61,081 bases of DNA, taken from positions 15,786 to 76,866 of the forward strand of contig JAPPDJ010000084.1 of NCBI GenBank assembly GCA_028824555.1, read 5' to 3'. The notes under the pieces are model-generated. The model did no database searches, had not been told where the DNA came from, and worked only from the letters and a program-made list of their open reading frames with translations. This document shows, piece by piece, positions 12,625-21,025 of this stretch; position 1 is the first letter of the stretch, and each line of letters begins with the position of its first letter. The translations under genes and the position numbers were made by a program. This DNA comes from Gammaproteobacteria bacterium (GTDB lineage: Bacteria > Pseudomonadota > Gammaproteobacteria > Pseudomonadales > Azotimanducaceae).

Positions 12625-13494
12625 TCACCGCCACCGCTGCGGCTGCATGGCAATGCCGCCGAGGCGTTCGGCGAGGCGTTCGAACGCTTCGCGGTCCGCG
12701 CCTTGCCATTCGAGGTCCACAAGTCGCTCCGGGAGCGGCACGTCGCAGTCGAGCGTTGCCAGGTGGCGATACAGCGCTGCGGCCTCGCGGTGCTCGTTCA
12801 GAGCCTTGGCGAGGCGAGGTGCGCCGCGCACCGCCGCCGGCCAGTCGAATGCTGAGCGGGGGATCCCGTCTATCGTGCGGAAGCGGTTCAGCAAGGTTGC
12901 TGCTGTCTTGGCGCCGAAGCCTGGCACGCCGGGGATGCCGTCGGCGGTGTCGCCGACGAGCGCAAGCCAATCCGGGATGCACTCGGGATCGACGCCGTTC
13001 TTTTGCCGCACGCCGTCGGCGTCGATCACCTTGCGCCGCATCCGGTCCACCTGGACGATGCGACTGCCGACGACCACCTGCCCCAGGTCCTTGTCCGGCG
13101 TCATGATGCGAACCTGATCGACGCCGTCGCCCCAGCGGCGGGCCGCGGTGCCGAGGGCATCGTCGGCCTCGTGGGTGTCCATGGACCACACCACGATGCC
13201 GAGGGCGGCGGTTGCCTCTTCCACGAGATCCATCTGCGCAACCAGCGCCGGATCCATGCCGGCGCCGGTTTTATAGCCATCGAAGAGATCATTGCGGAAC
13301 GACTCGATGGGATTGTCGAACGCAACCGCGATGTGGGTAACCGCCTCTTCCGGATCGGCCAGCAACCCGACTAGCGAGGAGACGACCCCCAGAGTGCCCT
13401 TGACGTCCATGCCGTCGGGCGCGATTCGAGTCGGTCGCCTGGAGTAGTGGGCGCGGAAGAGCTCGTACGTGCCGTCGATCACATGCAGGCGCAT
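12625..13494 (-). CDS. 5'-3' exonuclease (Pol I exonuclease-domain family)
   Basis: A 289-residue stand-alone homologue of the 5'-nuclease domain of DNA polymerase I. It has the PIN-like core (VIDGTYELFRAHYS, then VAFDN, DTHEADDALGTAA and TPDKDLGQVV, supplying the acidic metal ligands) and a helix-3-turn-helix DNA-binding motif (LALVGDTADGIPGVPGFGAKTA). Such proteins act as flap endonucleases or exonucleases in lagging-strand repair (ExoIX/Xni-like), though some are poorly active. It converges with ppdK (39 bases apart) and is divergent from the Nudix gene. Confidence 0.88.
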   Translation of the reverse strand: MRLHVIDGTYELFRAHYSRRPTRIAPDGMDVKGTLGVVSSLVGLLADPEEAVTHIAVAFDNPIESFRNDLFDGYKTGAGMDPALVAQMDLVEEATAALGIVVWSMDTHEADDALGTAARRWGDGVDQVRIMTPDKDLGQVVVGSRIVQVDRMRRKVIDADGVRQKNGVDPECIPDWLALVGDTADGIPGVPGFGAKTAATLLNRFRTIDGIPRSAFDWPAAVRGAPRLAKALNEHREAAALYRHLATLDCDVPLPERLVDLEWQGADREAFERLAERLGGIAMQPQRWR

Positions 13495-13565
13495 CGTTGG
13501 TCAGCCTCATGGAACATCCGCCACAAGCGTACACTTCCCGCCTTCGTCCGGAACCCGAGGCGCCC

Positions 13566-14177
13566 ATGCCGCGCATCTCCTATTGCCCCCGCTGCGCAAC
13601 CGAGCTGGAGGTTCGCCATGACGGCGGACGCGACCGCCAAGCCTGCCCGGACGGCGACTGCGGCTTCGTTTTCTTCGGCGACTTCTCGATCGGCTGCGCC
13701 GGCGTCGTCCTGCGCGAAGACGGTGGAGTGACCCGCGCGCTGCTCATCCAGCGGGGGCAGCCGCCCTATGCCGGCACCTGGCAACTCCCCGGCGGCTATG
13801 CGGAACACGACGAACTCCTCACCACCGCGGTCGAGCGGGAAGTGCGCGAGGAGGCGGCGGTCGAGGCGCGCTTTCGCGACGTGGTGGGATTCCGGCACAT
13901 GATCGCGGGCCCGAGCACGAACATCTACGTCGTCTGCCGGCTCGACTATGTGAGCGGCGAACCGGCGAGCGACGGCGACGAGACCGCGGCGGCCGGCTTC
14001 TACTCGTTCGAGGAGATGGCGTCCATGCAGGGTGTGCAGGGCATCTCCCGCTGGGGCATCCGCCACGCCTTGGAGTCGTCCCCCGGCAGTGGCCTGAGCG
14101 TCGACGACAACGGCAGCGACAACCGCTGGCAGATGTTCGGGCTCACGGACGTCGACCCACGCCATTGGCGCGGATGA
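13566..14177 (+). CDS. Nudix hydrolase with N-terminal zinc ribbon
   Basis: A 203-residue protein. Cys7, Cys10, Cys27 and Cys32 form a zinc ribbon like that of NudC-type NADH pyrophosphatases. The Nudix box (about 76-98) opens GGYAEHDE and holds REVREEAAV, with the usual last Gly replaced by Ala. This ribbon + Nudix layout occurs in NAD(H) or ADP-ribose pyrophosphatase-like proteins. The ATG at 13566 (MPRISYCP) puts the ribbon at the N-terminus. A longer start at 13497 would add 23 unlikely residues and abut the divergent exonuclease start. The slyX gene begins 7 bases after the stop. Confidence 0.85.
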   Translation: MPRISYCPRCATELEVRHDGGRDRQACPDGDCGFVFFGDFSIGCAGVVLREDGGVTRALLIQRGQPPYAGTWQLPGGYAEHDELLTTAVEREVREEAAVEARFRDVVGFRHMIAGPSTNIYVVCRLDYVSGEPASDGDETAAAGFYSFEEMASMQGVQGISRWGIRHALESSPGSGLSVDDNGSDNRWQMFGLTDVDPRHWRG

Positions 14178-14184
14178 CTTGCCC

Positions 14185-14400
14185 GTGGACGACGGCAACG
14201 AGCATCGCCTGATCGATCTGGAGTCGCGCTTTTCGTTTCAGGAAGACACCATCCGCGAGCTTGGCGACGCCCTGGTGCGACAACAGCAACGCATCGACCG
14301 TCTCGAAGCGTCGCTCAAGGTGGTGGTGGAGCAGCTGCGGCGGGGCGATGCAGGCGACGACACGCCCAAGCCGAAGGACGAGCGTCCGCCGCACTATTGA
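14185..14400 (+). CDS. slyX: SlyX family protein
   Basis: A 71-residue, mainly coiled-coil protein with the SlyX signature: an N-terminal heptad region RLIDLESRFSFQEDTIRELGDALVRQQQ and the C-terminal tail PPHY. SlyX is widespread in Pseudomonadota and its function is unknown. I chose the GTG at 14185. A TTG six bases upstream overlaps closely with the Nudix stop (14177). Either start implies translational coupling to the Nudix gene. Confidence 0.85.
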   Translation: MDDGNEHRLIDLESRFSFQEDTIRELGDALVRQQQRIDRLEASLKVVVEQLRRGDAGDDTPKPKDERPPHY

Positions 14401-14500
14401 GGTGCGTAAGGCAGTCGGACTGCGCCAGGGGTCTGCCTGAGCGCATCTACGCAACCCATAGCCTCACGCTGCGCAACGGGTGTTAAGCAGCCCTTCGCTC

Positions 14501-14926
14501 CTAAATCTTCGAGTACTGCTCCTCGAACTCCCGTGCAAACGCCGCATCGCGCATCCGCGGCATCTCGTCACGCCACCAGGCCGCCAGTTCCCGCATGGGA
14601 AAGCGCCGCCCTGGGCAGGTCGTCTTCTTGGCCCGCCGCACCTGCCGGTGGGCACCGAGTTCCACCGCCGGATAGCGCCGCTTGAGCCGCAGCAGCAGGT
14701 CTCGCAGCGCCGCAAGCTGCGCCTCGGAAGGCAGGGCATTGTCGAAGTCGCCCGCCACCGCCACCGCGATGCTGCTCGGGTGCTGCCCACGCAGACTCTC
14801 GGCAAGCATGGGCGCCACGACACCCTCCTTAGAAACGCGATAGTGGAAGCCGCCGCCGGTACAGGCGGTGTGGTGCAGCAGCAGGAACTTCACGGCGCCC
14901 CGGCGCGGCGCGTCTATAGATGCCAT
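14501..14926 (-). CDS. N-acetylmuramoyl-L-alanine amidase-like (amidase_2/PGRP fold)
   Basis: A 141-residue compact amidase_2 domain. The zinc ligands expected in this fold are visible: His in LLLHHTAC, His in ELGAHRQV, and Cys in TTCPGRRFP. The YR and SIAVAVAGDF motifs also match. It would cleave the amide between MurNAc and L-Ala in peptidoglycan fragments. No signal peptide is present, so it may be an AmpD-like cytoplasmic recycler or a phage-derived lysozyme. The region between the first His and FHYRV is short for the family. The ATG at 14926 has an AGAGGA site upstream. An ATG at 14959 is possible. Confidence 0.75.
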   Translation of the reverse strand: MASIDAPRRGAVKFLLLHHTACTGGGFHYRVSKEGVVAPMLAESLRGQHPSSIAVAVAGDFDNALPSEAQLAALRDLLLRLKRRYPAVELGAHRQVRRAKKTTCPGRRFPMRELAAWWRDEMPRMRDAAFAREFEEQYSKI

Positions 14927-15004
14927 CGGCTTGCGTCCTCTCGCCTCCCGGACTCCCATTGTCCACCGTGGTCACGGCAACGATTCATGGGTAATCTGCG
15001 CCAG

Positions 15005-16294
15005 ATGCGGATTGAACTGCTTTTTGGGCGCACTGGGCTCGACTTGGAGCTGCCGGGCGACCTTGATGTAACGGTGGTGCAGAAGCCCTCCATGCCGCTG
15101 GTGGCGGATGCCGATGCCGCCGTGCACCGTGCGCTGCGTTCGCCCATTGGTGCGGCGCCGCTCGCCGATCTCGCACGTGGGCGTCGCTCCGCCTGCATCC
15201 TCGTTTGCGACGTGACCCGGCCTGTGCCGAACCACCTCTTCCTGCGCCCGGTCATCGAAACGCTGTGCGAGGCTGGGCTGGCGAAGCAGGACATCGTCGT
15301 GCTGGTGGCCACGGGTCTGCACCGGCCGAACGAGGGCAAGGAGCTTGCAGCGGTCATCGGCGATCGGTGGGTGTTCGCCCATGCGCGGGTGGAGAACCAC
15401 TTCGCCCGGGACGCCCTGGCGCACGCCGATCTCGGGCTCACGCCAACCCGCGGGACGCCGGTGCAGCTCGACCGGCGATTCGTCGCCGCCGACTTGCGCA
15501 TCGCCACCGGTCTCGTGGAGCCACATTTCATGGCCGGCTACTCCGGCGGGCGCAAGGTGATCGCTCCCGGCATCGCCGGCGAGCGCACCATCCGCACCTT
15601 TCACAGTGCACGCTTCATGGAAGACCCGGCGGCGACATCGTGCAACCTCGACGGCAATCCCCTGCACGAAGAGCAGCTCGAAATCGTGCGCATGGTGGGC
15701 GAAGTGTATGCGCTCAACACCGTAATCGACGACGAGCGGCGGCTGTCGCTGGTGAACTTCGGCGCGATTCACGAGAGTCATCAGGCCGCGGTGGATTTCG
15801 TGCACGGCTATTGCGCGGTGGAGTTGCCGCGCCGGTTTCGCACGGTGGTCACGACATCGGCTGGCTATCCGCTGGACCAGACCTACTACCAGACCGTCAA
15901 GGGCATGGTGACGCCCTTGGCCATCGTCGATGACGACGCCACCTTGATCGTCGCCTCCGACTGCGGCGAAGGCTTGGGTTCGAGCGCCTTCCGTGCGTCC
16001 CAAGCCCGGTTGATCGACGCCGGCGCAGAGGACTTCCTCACCGCCATCATGGCCAAGTCCCTTGCCGACATTGACGAATGGCAGAGCGAGATGCAGGTGA
16101 AGTCCCAGCGCCGCGCCCGCGTGCTGCTCCACTCCAACCTCGACGCCGGCGACCGCGCCCTCACAGGAGTGGAGCACATCGATTGCGTCGCAGCCGCGGT
16201 CGCCGAAAGCGTCGCCACAAGCGGCGACAAGGCGGTGGCGGTGATCCCCGAGGGCCCGTACGTCGTGCCGGTCGCAACCGAAGCTCGCCAGTAG
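15005..16294 (+). CDS. LarA-like nickel-dependent racemase family protein
   Basis: A 429-residue member of the lactate racemase (LarA/DUF2088) family. The residues that bind the nickel-pincer cofactor in Lactiplantibacillus LarA are conserved, some at the same numbers: His106 (ATGLHRP), His174 (EPHFMAGYSGG), Lys184 (GGRK) and His200 (RTFHS). The D-TRP motif is at 69-72. LarA homologues racemise or epimerise various 2-hydroxyacids. No larB, larC or larE cofactor genes are in the window. The ATG at 15005 gives the family N-terminus. An ATG at 14987 is also in frame. Confidence 0.85.
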   Translation: MRIELLFGRTGLDLELPGDLDVTVVQKPSMPLVADADAAVHRALRSPIGAAPLADLARGRRSACILVCDVTRPVPNHLFLRPVIETLCEAGLAKQDIVVLVATGLHRPNEGKELAAVIGDRWVFAHARVENHFARDALAHADLGLTPTRGTPVQLDRRFVAADLRIATGLVEPHFMAGYSGGRKVIAPGIAGERTIRTFHSARFMEDPAATSCNLDGNPLHEEQLEIVRMVGEVYALNTVIDDERRLSLVNFGAIHESHQAAVDFVHGYCAVELPRRFRTVVTTSAGYPLDQTYYQTVKGMVTPLAIVDDDATLIVASDCGEGLGSSAFRASQARLIDAGAEDFLTAIMAKSLADIDEWQSEMQVKSQRRARVLLHSNLDAGDRALTGVEHIDCVAAAVAESVATSGDKAVAVIPEGPYVVPVATEARQ

Positions 16295-16424
16295 CCGCAT
16301 CCCCAAGGGCTTCTCTGACGGGCCGAATGCCCTTCATCCGAACCACCTGACAGAGGAGGCGTGTCGCATTGGGCGTCGCCGGTGAGCCTTTACAATCGCG
16401 CCCTTTGTCGAGGGGCGGACGACG

Positions 16425-18797
16425 GTGGGAGCGCTAGCCGGGATTCGTGTGGTGGATTTGTCCGACCGGCTGTCCGGCGCCTGGGCCGCGCGGCTCTTTG
16501 CCGGCTTCGGGGCGGACGTGGTTCTCGGCGAGCCAGAGGGTGGGCATCCGCTGCGCGTCGAACCGCCGTTTCTGACCGGCGAACCCGGCCCGGAGCGTTC
16601 GCTGCTGCATGCCTATGCCAATGCCGGCAAGCGCTCGGTGTTGGTAGGCAACGATGGCGACATTGCCGCCCTCTGCACCGGCGCGGATGTCGTGGTCACC
16701 ACTTCGGTGGACTTGCCCGAATGCCTCGCGGGCCACCCCGGCGTGCACCTTTCCATCACCGCACACGGCTTGGAAGGGCCCCTTTCGCACGTGCCCGGCA
16801 ATCACCTCACCGCCTGTGCCCGGGTCGGCTGGGCCACCATCAACGGCCGCATTGACGAGCCCCCCTTGCAGCTCCCGGTGCGCCAGACCGGCTACATCGC
16901 TGGCGTCGCCGGCTTCGTCGGCGCCACGGCCGCCCTCGTGCGCGGTGGTGCGGAGCGGGTGGACGTGAGCGAGACGGAGGCTCTCGCACTCACCTGCGCG
17001 CCCTGGGCGGTGATGGGCATCTTCATCGGCGGCGAGAGCGTCGCGTTTGGGCCGAACGGTCCACGCCACAAGGGTCGTCCTGGACCGCTGTGGAAAGCCA
17101 AGGACGGACTCATCAACTATGGCTACGGGGATTGGCAGCGTTGGACGCCCGCCCTCAAGTTCCTGGGCCTCGGCGACCTCGCGGTGGACGAACGCTATGT
17201 GAAGGCATGGGGCCGGCATCAGCAGGACACCCGGCCGGTGCGCGACGGCCTCTCTAGAGCCTCCGCTGTGCGCGGCAAGTGGGATCTGTTCCACGGCCTC
17301 GCCAGCCATCGCTGCATCTCCGGCGTCGTGCAGGATGCCCGGGAGTTGCGCGACAGCGAGCAACTGAACGCACGCGGCTTCATCGTCGAGACCGAGGTGG
17401 CCGGCGCCCCGGCACGCGCGGCCGGGGCGCCGGCCAAGCTCTCCGCGACACCTTGGGACTTCGGCAAACCGGCACCTGCGCTTGGTGCGGGCGGGGCCGC
17501 GGTTGCAGGCACGGGCGAACCTTCGGCAGCACTGCCAACAGAGCGCAAGCAACCTCTCGCGGGCGTGCGCGTGCTCTGTTTCACCCAAGCATGGGCCGGC
17601 ACCTTCTGCACGGAAATCCTCGCGCTCCTGGGCGCGGACGTGGTGCAGATCGAGACAGTTCGCCGCCCAGACGTGTGGCGTGGCGCCGGTTCTCCCGTGC
17701 CGCCAGCGGTGCGGCGTCCAGACCTCGAGCAGTCCGGCATCAACACCAACGGCATGTACAACACCGTCAATCTCAACAAGCGCGCCATTACGCTGGACGT
17801 GACGCATCCCCGCGGCAAGGAGATGTTCTGGGACTTGATCCCGAAGTTCGACGTGCTGGTGGACAACTTCAGTCCCCACGTGATGACGAACTGGGGCGTG
17901 ACGCTTCAGACGCTGCACGAGCGACGCCCCGACATGATCTTCGCTTCGGTGTCGGGCTATGGCCGCCAAGGTCCATTGGCCGAGTATCCGGCCAACGGCG
18001 CCACCACCGAGCCGATGGCGGGGCTCGCCTCCATCCACGGCTACGAAGGCGACGAACCGATGAACACCGGGGGCCTCATCCCCGACCCCATCAGCGGCTA
18101 CTACCTCGCCGCCGCCATCGTCGCTTCCATCCACCACCGCCAGCGCACGGGCGTTGGCCAGCGCATCGACGCGGCGATGATTGAAGCGGTGGCCGTGCAG
18201 GTGGGCGACGCGATTCTGGAGTATGACGTGGGTGGCGACATTCGCGCCCCACAGGGCAACCGCCACCCCCGCTTCGCGCCACACAACATCTACCGCACGG
18301 CCAATGACGAATGGCTGGCACTGGCAACCGAAAGTGACGCCGAGTTCGCCGCCCTCGCGGGGGGCATGAACCGCCCCGAGCTTGCGCAAGAGCCGAGGTT
18401 CGCAAGCGTCGAAGCCCGCAAGGCGAATGAAGCGGCACTGGATGAAGTCATCGCGGCATGGCTTGCGCAACGAGACGCGGCTGTCATTGCTGAAGCACTG
18501 GGCAAGGCCGGCATCCACGCGGCCCGCGTCGAACCCTTCAAACCCATCTACGCGGGCTCGAACCCGCAGTGGCAGCACCGTGGCTTCCTCACGCCAGTGC
18601 CCCACCCCGAATCCGGCACCCACCTCATGCCCCTTATGCCGTGGGTGTTCGCCCACACGCCAAGGGGCGATGTCCGCCACTCGCCGTTGTTCGGCCAACA
18701 CAGCCGCGAAGTATTCTCAGAGGAGCTTGGCCTGGGCGAAGAGGACTACACCGAACTGGAGGAAGCCTTGGTTACCGGCACGCAGCGCGTGGGGTAG
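16425..18797 (+). CDS. Fused tandem CaiB/BaiF (family III) CoA-transferase
   Basis: A 790-residue protein with two family III CoA-transferase modules. The N-terminal module (about 1-340) opens LAGIRVVDLSDRLSGAWAARLFAGFGAD but lacks the catalytic Asp: the matching helix reads VRQTGYIAGVAG. The C-terminal module (about 385-770) opens LAGVRVLCFTQAWAGTFCTEILALLGAD and carries Asp554 in IPDPISG, the position of the Asp169 nucleophile of formyl-CoA transferase. It moves CoA from an acyl-CoA to a carboxylic acid of unknown identity. The GTG start at 16425 is preceded by GAGGGG. The layout resembles an internal duplication with one half now structural. Confidence 0.88.
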   Translation: MGALAGIRVVDLSDRLSGAWAARLFAGFGADVVLGEPEGGHPLRVEPPFLTGEPGPERSLLHAYANAGKRSVLVGNDGDIAALCTGADVVVTTSVDLPECLAGHPGVHLSITAHGLEGPLSHVPGNHLTACARVGWATINGRIDEPPLQLPVRQTGYIAGVAGFVGATAALVRGGAERVDVSETEALALTCAPWAVMGIFIGGESVAFGPNGPRHKGRPGPLWKAKDGLINYGYGDWQRWTPALKFLGLGDLAVDERYVKAWGRHQQDTRPVRDGLSRASAVRGKWDLFHGLASHRCISGVVQDARELRDSEQLNARGFIVETEVAGAPARAAGAPAKLSATPWDFGKPAPALGAGGAAVAGTGEPSAALPTERKQPLAGVRVLCFTQAWAGTFCTEILALLGADVVQIETVRRPDVWRGAGSPVPPAVRRPDLEQSGINTNGMYNTVNLNKRAITLDVTHPRGKEMFWDLIPKFDVLVDNFSPHVMTNWGVTLQTLHERRPDMIFASVSGYGRQGPLAEYPANGATTEPMAGLASIHGYEGDEPMNTGGLIPDPISGYYLAAAIVASIHHRQRTGVGQRIDAAMIEAVAVQVGDAILEYDVGGDIRAPQGNRHPRFAPHNIYRTANDEWLALATESDAEFAALAGGMNRPELAQEPRFASVEARKANEAALDEVIAAWLAQRDAAVIAEALGKAGIHAARVEPFKPIYAGSNPQWQHRGFLTPVPHPESGTHLMPLMPWVFAHTPRGDVRHSPLFGQHSREVFSEELGLGEEDYTELEEALVTGTQRVG

Positions 18798-18911
18798 GGC
18801 CTTTGTGCAACACGGAACGAACCCAAGGCTCCTGACCTCCCACAGGCGAGATCCATCGTTGACAACGCCCCTCTGCCCCTGAATCCTGTCCCTATCAACA
18901 GGAGGGAAGCC

Positions 18912-20198
18912 ATGCGTTTGCAAACGGCACCGGGAGCTTGCGCCAGACCCCGAGCGCTAGCGACGGGTTGGGCGGCGCTAACCGCATGTTGGGTCTTGGC
19001 GGCGGCAACGGTCTGGGGCGGCGAGATTCCGGTCGCCGAGGCGGAGTCCGTCGGCATGTCCACTGAACGCCTGCTGCGGATCGACACCGCCATGCAGCGC
19101 CACATCGATGCCGGGGACATTCAGGGTGCCGTGACGGTCGTCGCCCGTCGCGGCAAGTTGGTGCACTTCAAGGCGCACGGGCTCATGGATGTCGAGGCCG
19201 GAACGCCGATGGCCGACGACGCCATCTTCATCATGATGTCCTCCACCAAGCCGGTCCTCGGCGTCGCCGCGATGATGATGATCGAGGAAGGCTTGATGCG
19301 CCCAACCGATCCGGTGTCGAAGTACATCCCGGAGTTCGAGGACATGCAGGTCGCCGTGCTGGCGGAACCGGCAGACGAGGACGTGAGCCCCTATCGCGTG
19401 GATCGGGAAAACCTCCCCGCGCACCGCCTGGTTCCCGCCGCAACGCCCATCACGATCCAACACCTGTTGACGCACACCTCCGGCCTCGCCAGCGGCGGCC
19501 TGGGCTCCGCCGTGTCGCCCACTGCCGAGCGGACAACGTTGGCCGAGTACATCCCCACCTTGGGCAATATGATCCTCGACTTCCAACCCGGTTCACGCTG
19601 GGCCTACAGCGGCGGCACCGGTCTCGACGTGGTGGCGCGCATCGTCGAGATCGTCTCCGAAACGCCCTTCGACGAGTTCCTGCAGACACGCATCTTCGAT
19701 CCCTTGGAGATGACGGATACGCACTACAACCTGCCAGAATCGAAAGAGTCGCGCCGCGTCGTCATCAAGGACCGCGACCTGTCGCGATGGATGGGCCCAA
19801 CCACCTACTTCTCCGGTTCCTATGGCCTATCGAGCACCGCAAAGGACTATCTCCATTTCGAGCAAATGCTGGCCGGCGGCGGTGAACTCTTCGGCCAGCG
19901 CCTGCTCAGCCCGCGTTCGGTCGAGATGATGGGAAGCAACCATCTAGGCGATCTCTACCGCGGCTTCTCGCAAGAGGCCAAGGGTCAGGGATATGGCTAC
20001 ACCGTCTCCGTGATTCTCGACCCCATCGCCGCGGGAAGCCGCCGCAGCGCCGGCGCCTTCGGCTGGGGCGGCGCCTTCGGCACCCGCTCCTGGACGGACC
20101 CGGCAGAGGAACTCACGGGCGTCATCATGCTGCAGCAACCCTACGGCCCCGCCCAGTACGACTTCGAAAACGCAGTACGGCAGGCGATCATCGACTGA
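18912..20198 (+). CDS. Exported serine hydrolase (class C beta-lactamase family)
   Basis: A 428-residue penicillin-binding-protein-like serine hydrolase with an N-terminal export signal (hydrophobic segment about 16-36). The SxxK motif is Ser110-S-T-Lys113, and the Tyr motif is YSG at 232-234 in place of YxN. Homologues include esterases such as EstB and D-aminopeptidases, so a carboxylesterase role is at least as likely as beta-lactamase. A GGAGGGAAGCC site precedes the ATG. nnrU follows after 23 bases, so the two are probably co-transcribed. Confidence 0.85.
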   Translation: MRLQTAPGACARPRALATGWAALTACWVLAAATVWGGEIPVAEAESVGMSTERLLRIDTAMQRHIDAGDIQGAVTVVARRGKLVHFKAHGLMDVEAGTPMADDAIFIMMSSTKPVLGVAAMMMIEEGLMRPTDPVSKYIPEFEDMQVAVLAEPADEDVSPYRVDRENLPAHRLVPAATPITIQHLLTHTSGLASGGLGSAVSPTAERTTLAEYIPTLGNMILDFQPGSRWAYSGGTGLDVVARIVEIVSETPFDEFLQTRIFDPLEMTDTHYNLPESKESRRVVIKDRDLSRWMGPTTYFSGSYGLSSTAKDYLHFEQMLAGGGELFGQRLLSPRSVEMMGSNHLGDLYRGFSQEAKGQGYGYTVSVILDPIAAGSRRSAGAFGWGGAFGTRSWTDPAEELTGVIMLQQPYGPAQYDFENAVRQAIID

Positions 20199-20221
20199 AA
20201 CAGTCAAGCTAGGAGCGGGCC

Positions 20222-20920
20222 ATGAATGAGCTTGCATGGTTGGCACTTTGGGCGGCCCTCTTCGTGACGCAGCACTTGGGTGTGCCCAGTTCCGGCTTGC
20301 GCCCCCGCCTGGTGAGTACAGTCGGAGAGAAAGGCTATCTGGGGCTGTACTCCGTTGTGTCCATCGTCGTGCTTGTGCTGCTGATCCGCGCATACGTCGC
20401 GGCAACGCCCACCGGCGTCCTTTGGCCCACCTACGAACTCCTGCGCTGGGTGCCGCTGGTGCTGATGCCGGTTGCGCTGTGGCTGGTGATTGGCGGCTTG
20501 CTCGCAGCCAACCCCACCATGGTCGGTGTCGTGCTCGACGACAGCCAGGAGGTGCCTGTGCATGGCGTCCTGCGCATCACCCGCCATCCGGTGCAGTGCG
20601 GCATCCTGCTTTGGTCCCTGAGCCACCTCGCCGCGAACGGCGACCTGCCTTCGCTCCTGCTCTTCGGTTCCTTGGCTCTCGTGTCGGGGTGGGGCATGGT
20701 GCTGATCGACCGACGCAGGAAGGATGCGCTCGGCGAGAGTTGGGCTGCGTTCCAGAGTGCCACTTCGCTGCTCCCGTTCGTCGCCATCCTGTCGGGGCAC
20801 CAGTCTTTCAACGCAAGGGAAATCGGCTGGCTGGCGCCGGCATTGGCAGCAGTCGCATTCGTCGCCCTCTGGTGGGGCCACGTCTGGATCGCCGGCACTC
20901 CGGTTGGGGTCGGCTGGTGA
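20222..20920 (+). CDS. NnrU family membrane protein
   Basis: A 232-residue integral membrane protein with about six hydrophobic segments. The NnrU signature HGVLRITRHPVQCGILLWSLSHL is present, split here by the loop after the third helix. NnrU was named in denitrification regions and resembles isoprenylcysteine carboxyl methyltransferase-like proteins. Its activity is not established. A GGAGCGGGCC site precedes the ATG. No nitrite or nitric oxide reductase genes are in the window. Confidence 0.85.
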   Translation: MNELAWLALWAALFVTQHLGVPSSGLRPRLVSTVGEKGYLGLYSVVSIVVLVLLIRAYVAATPTGVLWPTYELLRWVPLVLMPVALWLVIGGLLAANPTMVGVVLDDSQEVPVHGVLRITRHPVQCGILLWSLSHLAANGDLPSLLLFGSLALVSGWGMVLIDRRRKDALGESWAAFQSATSLLPFVAILSGHQSFNAREIGWLAPALAAVAFVALWWGHVWIAGTPVGVGW

Positions 20921-21025
20921 CAACCAAACCGGATTCGCGGAACGAATCGCGGCAACGGGCACCTTCGCCGCCGCAACACGCCCCGATGTCCCGGTGCGCC
21001 TGCACGCGATGACCGGTCCTGGTTG

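Noticed and set aside
14972-16306. Leftward frame opposite the LarA-like gene
   Set aside because: The rightward frame has the full set of LarA motifs. This one has none.
16434-18701. 755-codon frame antisense to the CoA-transferase
   Set aside because: It mirrors a real GC-rich gene base for base and its residues show no family pattern.
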